Shown piece by piece: positions 8,323-14,375 of a DNA stretch of 31,322 nucleotides. A program made the translations under genes and the position numbers. The first letter of the stretch is position 1; every line of letters starts with the position of its first letter. The notes under the pieces were generated by a model. It searched no databases and was not told where the DNA came from. It saw only the letters and a list, made by a program, of their open reading frames with translations. Where the stretch lies: contig JBOFWM010000023.1 in assembly GCA_051653625.1 (NCBI GenBank), positions 1-31,322 of the forward strand, read 5' to 3'. This stretch comes from SFDP01 sp051653625 (GTDB taxonomy: Bacteria > Bacillota > Clostridia > Lachnospirales > Lachnospiraceae).

Positions 8323-9582
8323 CTAAGGAACAAGTACTGGATTTTCATCTACAACAAAAGGTAATCCAAATTGATTTAGCATATCCATGTATGGATCTGG
8401 ATCAAACTGATCTGTTGTAAACACTCCTGGCTTTTTCCAAATCCCTTGTGCTAAAAGTGCTGTTCCAATCATTGCAGGTACACCTGTTGTATAACTAATC
8501 GCCTGACTTCCTACTTCTTTGTAGCATTCTTGATGATCACATACATTATAAATGTATAATGTTTTTTCTTTTCCATCTTTTTTTCCAGTGAAAATACAAC
8601 CAATATTTGTTTTTCCTACTGTTCTTGGTCCTAAAGATGCTGGATCTGGCAATAATGCTTTTAAAAATTGAATTGGAACAATTTCTTTTCCTTCAAACAT
8701 TATTGGCTTTGTTGATAACATACCAACATTTTCCAAGCAATTCATATGTGTTAAATAGCTTTGTCCAAATGTCATAAAAAAGCGAATTCTTTTTACTTCT
8801 GGGAAATTTTTTGCAAGTGCTTCAATTTCTTCATGATGCAACAAATACATATCTTTATCCCCTACTTCTGGGAAATGATATTCTCTTTTGATTTCCATAG
8901 GTTTTGTTTCTACCCATTTTCCATTTTCTACATAACTTCCGTTCGAAGATACTTCACGTAGATTAATTTCTGGATTAAAGTTTGTTGCAAATGGATATCC
9001 GTGATCTCCGCCATTACAATCTAAAATATCAATGGTTTCAATTTCATCAAAATAATGCTTTTTAGCATAAGCAACAAATACGCTTGTTACCCCTGGATCA
9101 AATCCTGTTCCAAGTAATGCAGTAAGTCCAGCCTCTTTAAATTTTTCATGATATGCCCATTGTGGCTCATAATCAAAATATGCTGTAAATCCTTTTTCTT
9201 TACATCTTTTTTCATACTTTTCTTTCCAGACTGGTTCTTCTAAATCTTCTGGTTCAAAGTTTGCAGTATCCACGTAATGCACATTACATGCTAAACAAGC
9301 TTCCATAATTGCCAGATCTTGATATGGAAGTGCAAGATTTAAAACAATTTCTGGTTGATAATCTTTAATTAAAGCAATTACTTCCTCTGCTTTATCTGCA
9401 TCTACCTTTTTTGTTGTAATCACTGTTTTAGTTTTTCCCTCTAACACTTTTTTAAGGGCATCACATTTTTCTATTGTTCTACTTGCAATACAAATTTCTG
9501 TAAATACACTATCTAACATACAACATTTTGTGATTGCAACACTTGCAACTCCACCACAACCTATAATTAATACTCTACTCAT
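8323..9582 (-). CDS. Carboxynorspermidine/carboxyspermidine dehydrogenase (saccharopine dehydrogenase family)
   Basis: The enzyme reductively condenses aspartate beta-semialdehyde with putrescine (giving carboxyspermidine) or with 1,3-diaminopropane (giving carboxynorspermidine), using NADPH. The start at 9582 gives 419 residues beginning MSRVLIIGCGGVASVAITKC, a Rossmann GxGGVA motif. GGAG is correctly spaced ahead of this ATG, and longer in-frame readings run into speE. The saccharopine-dehydrogenase-like body includes LLGTGFDPGVTSVFVAYAKK and a C-terminal SYTTGVPAMIGTALLAQG. It resembles Lys1, but the adjacent decarboxylase and polyamine genes identify it as the polyamine enzyme rather than a lysine one. 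Confidence 0.9.
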   Translation of the reverse strand: MSRVLIIGCGGVASVAITKCCMLDSVFTEICIASRTIEKCDALKKVLEGKTKTVITTKKVDADKAEEVIALIKDYQPEIVLNLALPYQDLAIMEACLACNVHYVDTANFEPEDLEEPVWKEKYEKRCKEKGFTAYFDYEPQWAYHEKFKEAGLTALLGTGFDPGVTSVFVAYAKKHYFDEIETIDILDCNGGDHGYPFATNFNPEINLREVSSNGSYVENGKWVETKPMEIKREYHFPEVGDKDMYLLHHEEIEALAKNFPEVKRIRFFMTFGQSYLTHMNCLENVGMLSTKPIMFEGKEIVPIQFLKALLPDPASLGPRTVGKTNIGCIFTGKKDGKEKTLYIYNVCDHQECYKEVGSQAISYTTGVPAMIGTALLAQGIWKKPGVFTTDQFDPDPYMDMLNQFGLPFVVDENPVLVP

Positions 9583-9620
9583 CTTTCTAATCTCCTTTTC
9601 TCTGCAAAATGAAAGTACTG

Positions 9621-10490
9621 TTATTCTCGTTCCTTTTTTCCTTCTTCTTCTTCTAAAAGATCTTCCACATATTTTGGCAACATAAATGCTCCCGTGTGTA
9701 AATTTGCAGTATAATACCAAGTTTTAATTTTTCGTTCATTCCAACGCTCTTTATTAAAATGAGTAATTGGATGATATTTTTTAGATGTAAATCCAAATAA
9801 CCAATATCCAGCTGGACAAGTTGGTATATGTGCTTGATATACACGATTTATTGGAAAGCATTGATATGCTTTTTTATGCATCACACGACAGATTTCTTCA
9901 TCACTATCAAAGAAAGGACTTCCATGTTGATATACCATAATTCCATCTGCATGAAGTGCATCAAAACAACTCCCATAAAATTCTTTTGTAAAAAGCCCTG
10001 CCGCATGACCTAAAGGATCTGTACAATCATTGATAATCAAATCATATTCATCATGTTTAGATCTTAAAAAACGAAGTCCATCTTCATAAAAAATACGCAC
10101 TCTTTCATCATCTAATCCACATGCATTATCTGGGAAATACGTACGACACACTTCTACAAACATACGGTCTGGTTCTACGACATCAATAGCTTCTATTTCA
10201 TCATAATACGACAATTCTCTTGCAACGCCTCCGTCGCCACCTCCAATAACAAGCACTCTCTTTACATTCGGATGCACTGCCATAGGTACATGTACAATCA
10301 TTTCATCGTAAGTAAATTCATCTTTTTCTGAAATGATAACACTTCCATTAGACGTCAAAAATCGCCCTAATTCTGGTGATTCAAATACATCAATTCGTTG
10401 AAAATCACTTTTTTCTCCAAATAATTGTTTATCTACACGTATATTCATACTTACATTATCTGTATGAAGTTCTTGAAACCAATAATCCAT
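9621..10490 (-). CDS. speE: Polyamine aminopropyltransferase (spermidine synthase)
   Basis: SpeE transfers the aminopropyl group of decarboxylated S-adenosylmethionine to putrescine. This 289-residue protein has the N-terminal beta domain followed by a Rossmann methyltransferase-like domain. The motif VIGGGDGGVAREL surrounds Asp86, and VVEPD holds the ribose-binding acidic residue Glu106 (the usual form is VEID, so the Pro is slightly unusual). INDCTDPLGHA provides the catalytic Asp155 and Asp158. GGAGG precedes the ATG. It is the second gene of the polyamine operon, 15 bases after speA. No SpeD, needed to make its donor substrate, is encoded in the window, and the operon already holds a SAM-independent spermidine route. 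Confidence 0.88.
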   Translation of the reverse strand: MDYWFQELHTDNVSMNIRVDKQLFGEKSDFQRIDVFESPELGRFLTSNGSVIISEKDEFTYDEMIVHVPMAVHPNVKRVLVIGGGDGGVARELSYYDEIEAIDVVEPDRMFVEVCRTYFPDNACGLDDERVRIFYEDGLRFLRSKHDEYDLIINDCTDPLGHAAGLFTKEFYGSCFDALHADGIMVYQHGSPFFDSDEEICRVMHKKAYQCFPINRVYQAHIPTCPAGYWLFGFTSKKYHPITHFNKERWNERKIKTWYYTANLHTGAFMLPKYVEDLLEEEEGKKERE

Positions 10491-10505
10491 GATAAACCTC
10501 CATTT

Positions 10506-11945
10506 TTATACTAGTACTTGTAATGTTTCTAACGTTTCATCTTGTGGCCCTTGCATAGAACAGCCTTTATCTTTTGCATATTTTATATATTCAATTAATT
10601 CTTTTGAAATCATCTCTCCTGGCGCTAAGATTGGAATTCCAGGCGGATAACACATAACAAATTCTCCGCATACTCGATTTTTTGTTTCTTCAAGTGGTAA
10701 GAATTCTTTTTCTGCATAAAATGCTTCTTGTGGAGTCTTTACCATAGTTGGTGATATATATTCTACGGTAAAGATATCTTTCTTTGATTTTTTGAATAAT
10801 CGTTTTATATCATCTAATGCACCTACAAGTCGTTCAATATCTTGAATTCGATCCCCAATTGAGATATATGCTAAAATATTCGCAATATCTCCGAACTCTA
10901 TTTGAATGTCATATTCATCACGAAGTAAATCATATACCTCAATTCCTGCAAGTCCTATATCACACGTATGAACTGCAAGTTTTGTAACATCAAAGTCATA
11001 AACACTTGTCCCATTGATTAATTCTTTTCCATATGCGTAATATCCGCCAATTGCATTAATTTCTTTTCTAGCATATTCTGCCATTTCTGCAACTTTTTTA
11101 AAGGATTCTTTTCCTTTTAATGCAAGATTTTTTCTTGATATATCAAGACTTGACATCAAAAGATAAGACGCACTCGTCGTTTGAGTCAAGTTGATGATTT
11201 GATCCACATAATTTTTATTTACTTTATCCCCAATTAATAAAAATGAGCTTTGTGTTAAACTTCCACCTGATTTATGCATAGAAACAGCTGCCATATCTGC
11301 ACCCGCTTCCATTCCTGAACAAGGTAAGTTTTCTCCAAAATACAAATGCGTTCCATGGGCTTCATCAGCTAAAACTAGCATTCCCTTTTCATGCGCAAGC
11401 GTTACAATACTTTTCAAGTCCGAACAGATTCCATAATACGTTGGATTATTTACAAGTATAGCAACTGCATCTGGATGATTATTAATGGTTTCTTTTACAT
11501 CTTCTAAATCCATCCCAAGCGGAATTCCAAGTTTTTTATCTACTTTTGGATCGATATAAATTGGAATTCCTCCACACAATACTAATGCATTGATCACACT
11601 TCTATGAACATTTCTTGGCAAAATAATCTTTTCACCCTTTTTACAAGAAGCTAAAATCATACTTTGTACACTTGAAGTTGTTCCTCCAACCATAAAAAAT
11701 ACATGAGCCGCACCAAATGCCTCTGCAGCTAATTCTTCTGCCTCTTTAATGACTGATACTGGATGACATAAATTGTCTAATGGTTTCATACTATTTACGT
11801 CTATTCCAACACACTTTTCTCCTAATAATTCTACTAATTCTGGATTGCCACGTCCACGTTTATGGCCTGGAACATCAAATGGTACTACACGCTGTTTTCT
11901 GAATTTTTCTAGCGCAGTGTAAATTGGAGTTTTATTTTGGCTCAA
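10506..11945 (-). CDS. speA: Arginine decarboxylase (Orn/Lys/Arg decarboxylase, fold I)
   Basis: This PLP enzyme would convert arginine to agmatine, the substrate of AguA in the same operon. The 479-residue protein is of the compact Bacillus SpeA type. It shows PFDVPGHKRG near the N-terminus, FMVGGTTSSVQSMILA near residue 84, the PLP-ring Asp in LADEAHGTH, and the Schiff-base Lys225 in SMHKSGGSLTQSS. The C-terminal CYPPGIPILAPGE is also typical. Family members may act on ornithine or lysine; arginine is inferred from aguA and aguB downstream. The start codon is TTG at 11945, with AAAGGGG eight bases upstream. It heads the operon and is divergent from the ferritin-like gene across 165 bases. 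Confidence 0.9.
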   Translation of the reverse strand: MSQNKTPIYTALEKFRKQRVVPFDVPGHKRGRGNPELVELLGEKCVGIDVNSMKPLDNLCHPVSVIKEAEELAAEAFGAAHVFFMVGGTTSSVQSMILASCKKGEKIILPRNVHRSVINALVLCGGIPIYIDPKVDKKLGIPLGMDLEDVKETINNHPDAVAILVNNPTYYGICSDLKSIVTLAHEKGMLVLADEAHGTHLYFGENLPCSGMEAGADMAAVSMHKSGGSLTQSSFLLIGDKVNKNYVDQIINLTQTTSASYLLMSSLDISRKNLALKGKESFKKVAEMAEYARKEINAIGGYYAYGKELINGTSVYDFDVTKLAVHTCDIGLAGIEVYDLLRDEYDIQIEFGDIANILAYISIGDRIQDIERLVGALDDIKRLFKKSKKDIFTVEYISPTMVKTPQEAFYAEKEFLPLEETKNRVCGEFVMCYPPGIPILAPGEMISKELIEYIKYAKDKGCSMQGPQDETLETLQVLV

Positions 11946-11966
11946 TTCTTTTCCCCTTTATCTTAA

Positions 11967-12004
11967 ATTATAATTTTCAAAAAATTTTGTCGAATATCAT
12001 TATA
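11967..12004 (-). promoter_or_regulatory. Candidate promoter region of the polyamine operon
   Basis: Two TATAAT hexamers lie on the minus strand ahead of speA, at 12004-11999 and 11972-11967. The second is preceded by TCGACA (11993-11988) at a short 15-base spacing. The first has no good -35 at 16-18 bases. One of these probably drives the operon, but the sequence does not decide which. Confidence 0.4.
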
Positions 12005-12037
12005 CTTTATTTTTTTTAAAATAGAAAGAACTTTTCT

Positions 12038-12067
12038 TGTATAAATTTCATAAAACGGCACATACTA
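12038..12067 (+). promoter_or_regulatory. Candidate sigma-G (forespore) promoter of the ferritin-like gene
   Basis: TGTATA (12038-12043) is followed after exactly 17 bases by CATACTA (12061-12067). This is a full match to the Bacillus/Clostridium sigma-G pattern TGnATA-N17/18-CATACTA. It lies about 43 bases before the preferred start codon of the ferritin-like gene. The same stretch has no good sigma-A promoter. This suggests expression in the developing forespore. Confidence 0.6.
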
Positions 12068-12110
12068 AAAAAGCAAGAAACTGTAAACAAAGAAAGGTAT
12101 GGTAATTCGT

Positions 12111-12572
12111 ATGATTTTTAGTGATGCAGAATTAAATGTATTAAAAGATTTACAAACACAAGAAGAAAGTTGTGTAGAAAAATATGCAAAATACGAACAA
12201 GAAGCAAAAGACCCTGTATTAAAAGATTTATTTCACACTTTACACGAAAAAGAATTAGAACATGTCAAATCAATCCAAGATACAATCTCTGGGAAAGTGC
12301 CTTGTGTAAATTGTAATGATGAAAGTGGTAAAAACTATTGTCCTAAATGCACCTATGGAAAAGATTGCAATGAAGAATCAAAAAAACATGATAGTTTTTT
12401 AGCGACTGATGCTATTTCCGGTGAAAAATTAATTTCCTCTGAATATAACTCAGATGTATTTGCATTTGGTCAATCCGAAGTACGAAAATTATTTGCAGAT
12501 ATTCAAGTAGAAGAACAAAATCACGCTGAAATGTTATACAAATATAAAAGTGTTAATGGAATGACAGAGTAG
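12111..12572 (+). CDS. Ferritin-like/rubrerythrin-type di-iron protein with internal Cys knuckle
   Basis: From the preferred ATG (12111) this encodes 153 residues; an ATG at 12099 is only one base from AAAGG and is less likely. Residue numbers here count from the 12099 ATG. Four helices with a di-iron ligand set can be read: Glu22/23 in helix 1, Glu52-x-x-His55 (ELEH), Glu115, and Glu139-x-x-His142 (EQNH). Between helices 2 and 3 is a Cys-rich insert with CVNC (69-72), CPKC (81-84) and Cys90, a possible zinc or rubredoxin-like knuckle. The C-terminal half resembles CotF/spore-coat ferritin-like proteins. A likely role is peroxide reduction or iron handling in the spore, inferred from the fold, the sigma-G promoter and the nearby superoxide reductase. 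The exact family is uncertain. Confidence 0.75.
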   Translation: MIFSDAELNVLKDLQTQEESCVEKYAKYEQEAKDPVLKDLFHTLHEKELEHVKSIQDTISGKVPCVNCNDESGKNYCPKCTYGKDCNEESKKHDSFLATDAISGEKLISSEYNSDVFAFGQSEVRKLFADIQVEEQNHAEMLYKYKSVNGMTE

Positions 12573-12577
12573 TAATG

Positions 12578-12615
12578 AAAAAAGGCAACACACAAACATG
12601 TATGTTGCCTTTTTT
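12578..12615. terminator. Bidirectional intrinsic terminator
   Basis: Arms GGCAACA (12584-12590) and TGTTGCC (12603-12609) are extended by six A on the left and six T on the right, around a 12-base loop. It lies between the convergent ferritin-like gene and carD, so it can serve both. Confidence 0.88.
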
Positions 12616-12630
12616 CTATTAAATTATAAT

Positions 12631-13131
12631 TTAAAAATAATTTTTTTCTTTCATCATTTCTTTTACTTCTGAAACCTTCATCTTTAATACAAATCCTATT
12701 TCTGAATAAAGATTTTCTTCTGCAACCTTAAAGTAATGCTCATCTATTGCCTTATTTTTCTTTCCTTCAGTTGTACGTTTCATGCTACGAAGGTTTAATG
12801 CTTTAATCATACCAATTAACAATTGTGGATCACAACTATTTGTTGCTTCTTTATAAAGACGTTCTCTTTCTCTATCGTTTTCAACCCACACTTCTTCAAT
12901 TTCATGAAAATTCTCAAACAAAGCTTTTACAGATGCTTCATTCATTACTTTACGAACTTTTGCATCTGCATTTTCAACTGATATATATATTTTTGCTTTT
13001 TGTTCTTTCTCAGGTACAAGCAAAAAGAATAATTGATTTTTATCCGCCGAGTAGTCAAGTGTTACTGTGTCTTCTATTCTACATACTCCGTTGCTTTTGT
13101 TAACGATATAATCTCCAACTTTTAGTCCCAT
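12631..13131 (-). CDS. CarD family transcriptional regulator
   Basis: CarD-type proteins bind the RNA polymerase beta subunit through an N-terminal Tudor-like domain and stabilise the open complex. The start at 13131 gives 166 residues beginning MGLKVGDYIVNKSNGVCRIE, the classic CarD/TRCF opening (VGDxVVxxxxGVGxI). Lys/Asn-rich residues upstream of this ATG belong to the leader. A helical C-terminal domain contains LLIGMIKALNLRSMKRTTEG, like the CarD helical bundle that contacts DNA. An AAAGG site precedes the ATG, at somewhat long spacing. The gene has its own sigma-A-like promoter. It lies 77 bases downstream of the Cys-rich gene. Confidence 0.9.
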   Translation of the reverse strand: MGLKVGDYIVNKSNGVCRIEDTVTLDYSADKNQLFFLLVPEKEQKAKIYISVENADAKVRKVMNEASVKALFENFHEIEEVWVENDRERERLYKEATNSCDPQLLIGMIKALNLRSMKRTTEGKKNKAIDEHYFKVAEENLYSEIGFVLKMKVSEVKEMMKEKNYF

Positions 13132-13168
13132 TTTCTTATCACGCCTTTCTTTTGATACAACTAAATTC

Positions 13169-13197
13169 ATTATATCATTCTTCTGCAATTTTTGTAA
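13169..13197 (-). promoter_or_regulatory. Candidate sigma-A promoter of carD
   Basis: TTACAA (13197-13192) and TATAAT (13174-13169) are separated by 17 bases on the minus strand. The -10 is extended (TGATATAAT), which offsets the weak -35. The distance to the carD ATG is about 38 bases. Confidence 0.6.
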
Positions 13198-13208
13198 GTA
13201 AAATGTAA

Positions 13209-13610
13209 CTACGCTTTTTTACAGTCACAACCATGCTTAAATACATTCCCGCATTGTACTCTTGGATGGCTTGTTTCAATGTCTGCTCCAAATTCAATTG
13301 GTATTTCTACACAAATTTTTCTTGTAATGGTAAATTCACATGTGTAATTACATTCTCCTTGGCATATGTGTCCTGGTGTAATCACTGCAGATCCACAACA
13401 CACCGTAGACGTTGTTCCAACTTTTGCATACGGACTAACCTCAACTGGCACGCTAATCGTATGGGTTTGATGAAAAACATCTACACATGCTCCATCTGGT
13501 CTCATTCTGTCGCCACATTCAACTCTATGACAACATCTGATTTCTGCCTCTGTATCTAGTACATCCCCTTCAATCACTTGTAAAACTTCTTCCATTTTTA
13601 CTTCTTCCAT
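13209..13610 (-). CDS. Cysteine-rich protein, DUF3794/SPOCS-like
   Basis: The 133-residue protein contains 13 cysteines, among them RCCHRVEC, TVCCG, HICQGECNYTC and a terminal HGCDC. The region with TISVPVEVSPYAKVG and TITRKICVEIPIEFGAD has the alternating beta-strand look of DUF3794 (SPOCS) domains found in clostridial spore-related proteins. There is no signal peptide or membrane segment. AGGAG lies seven bases ahead of the ATG. The many cysteines could bind metal or form disulfide cross-links in a spore layer; neither can be shown from sequence. The neighbours are carD downstream and superoxide reductase upstream on the same strand. The family call is tentative, but the gene itself is well supported. 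Confidence 0.7.
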   Translation of the reverse strand: MEEVKMEEVLQVIEGDVLDTEAEIRCCHRVECGDRMRPDGACVDVFHQTHTISVPVEVSPYAKVGTTSTVCCGSAVITPGHICQGECNYTCEFTITRKICVEIPIEFGADIETSHPRVQCGNVFKHGCDCKKA

Positions 13611-13639
13611 AGGGCAACTCCTAAACTCAATATATTGCT

Positions 13640-13668
13640 ATTATATTAAGTTAGGAAGTCCTATGTGA
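13640..13668 (-). promoter_or_regulatory. Possible promoter of the Cys-rich gene
   Basis: TATAAT (13645-13640) lies about 30 bases ahead of the ATG on the minus strand. The hexamer at 17-base spacing, TCACAT (13668-13663), is a poor -35 match, so the assignment is weak. The -10 sits inside an imperfect inverted repeat (CCTAA at 13620-13624 and TTAGG at 13651-13655). Confidence 0.35.
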
Positions 13669-13685
13669 CAAAATGTGAATTGTTC

Positions 13686-14054
13686 TTACTTTTTCCACAT
13701 ACCATGAATATTACAATATGCATATACTTCTTTTACTACATCACCTTCACAGATCACAAAACAAGCTTCTGCTTGTGCTTGATCCTTAACACTTTTTCTT
13801 TGCATCCCTTGTTCTGTAACAAGTGTAATAAAATCAATATAATGTTCAGGTACCATTGGATGTGCAACTTCTCCAACTTTTACGTTTACCACATTCCCTT
13901 TTACTTCATATACAGGAATATGCTTTTCAACTGCAGCATCTGTTGTTCCAGGAATTAATTCTTGCATTTTTTCACCACAACATATAATTGGTACATTCGT
14001 ATCATGTACAGCCTCAACCATTTGTTTACAGTGACTACATAATAAATATTTCAT
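13686..14054 (-). CDS. Superoxide reductase (desulfoferrodoxin, class II)
   Basis: The enzyme reduces superoxide to hydrogen peroxide without making oxygen, which suits a strict anaerobe. The 122-residue protein has both metal sites. The N-terminal desulforedoxin centre has Cys6, Cys9, Cys25 and Cys26 (CSHC and CC). The catalytic iron site has Glu43-Lys44-His45, His65, His71, Cys114 and His117 (EKHIPV, GEVAHPMVPEHY, CNIHG). All expected ligands are present at the usual length. GGAGG lies seven bases before the ATG. Its product, peroxide, could be removed by the ferritin-like protein encoded 1.5 kb away. Confidence 0.95.
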   Translation of the reverse strand: MKYLLCSHCKQMVEAVHDTNVPIICCGEKMQELIPGTTDAAVEKHIPVYEVKGNVVNVKVGEVAHPMVPEHYIDFITLVTEQGMQRKSVKDQAQAEACFVICEGDVVKEVYAYCNIHGMWKK

Positions 14055-14087
14055 TTTTCTTCCTCCATTTCTTTTATTACTTAATAC

Positions 14088-14118
14088 TAGTATAGGTTAT
14101 TATACTATACCATATTCA
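14088..14118 (-). promoter_or_regulatory. Candidate promoter of the superoxide reductase gene
   Basis: On the minus strand TGAATA (14118-14113) and TATACTA (14094-14088) are separated by 18 bases. This is one mismatch from the sigma-G pattern TGnATA-N18-CATACTA. The T in place of C also makes it resemble a sigma-A -10. A separate TATAAT lies within the spacer. Which sigma factor uses this stretch cannot be decided here. Confidence 0.35.
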
Positions 14119-14131
14119 TACAATTTATAGA

Positions 14132-14161
14132 AGAATTTTTTTTTAATCTTTGCACATACTA
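14132..14161 (+). promoter_or_regulatory. Possible sigma-G promoter of the 53-residue gene
   Basis: CATACTA (14155-14161) is preceded at 17 bases by AGAATT (14132-14137). The -10 is a perfect sigma-G match and the -35 a partial one. The ATG follows 29 bases later. Confidence 0.4.
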
Positions 14162-14190
14162 TTCTTAAAATAAAAAGGATGGTATGTGTT

Positions 14191-14352
14191 ATGAATAAAA
14201 GAGACGAAAAAAAAATCAAACCAATTTTAGATGGTACTTGGGAAGCTGGCAATGTGAATGCAAAAGAAAATACGTCCCCTACTTCTCCATCAACAGATTT
14301 GCAAGGAAATGGATATCCCATAAAGCCTCCACAAAAAAAACATAGTCGCTAG
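14191..14352 (+). CDS. Small hydrophilic protein of unknown function (53 residues)
   Basis: This plus-strand gene begins MNKRDEKKIKPILDGTWEAG and ends KPPQKKHSR. It is basic at both ends, with a Thr/Ser/Pro/Asn-rich middle and no cysteine or membrane segment. Support comes from an AAAGGATGG ribosome site eight bases upstream, a CATACTA -10 element at suitable distance, and a stop codon lying inside a perfect intrinsic terminator. I do not recognise the family. Expression in the forespore is an inference from the promoter only. A reading frame on the opposite strand (14100-14321) is considered a shadow. Confidence 0.6.
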   Translation: MNKRDEKKIKPILDGTWEAGNVNAKENTSPTSPSTDLQGNGYPIKPPQKKHSR

Positions 14353-14364
14353 CGACTATGTTTT
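14337..14364. terminator. Bidirectional terminator, perfect 28-base palindrome
   Basis: The 20-base core CATAGTCGCTAGCGACTATG (14341-14360) is perfectly self-complementary and flanked by AAAA and TTTT. It lies 11 bases beyond the DUF4914 stop on the minus strand and includes the stop codon of the 53-residue gene on the plus strand. Confidence 0.88.
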
Positions 14365-14375
14365 CATTCTTTTCC

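Noticed and set aside
9583..9720. Longer in-frame start for the carboxyspermidine dehydrogenase
   Set aside because: The extension overlaps the 3' end of speE and is rich in Arg and Lys from out-of-frame reading; the inner ATG has a good ribosome site and opens directly on the Rossmann motif.
14100..14321. 73-codon minus-strand frame with one hydrophobic segment, opposite the 53-residue gene
   Set aside because: It has a GGAGG four bases before its ATG, but it begins only about 15 bases after the DUF4914 terminator, lacks its own promoter, and is antisense to a frame with promoter, ribosome site and terminator. Treated as a shadow, though the choice is not certain.
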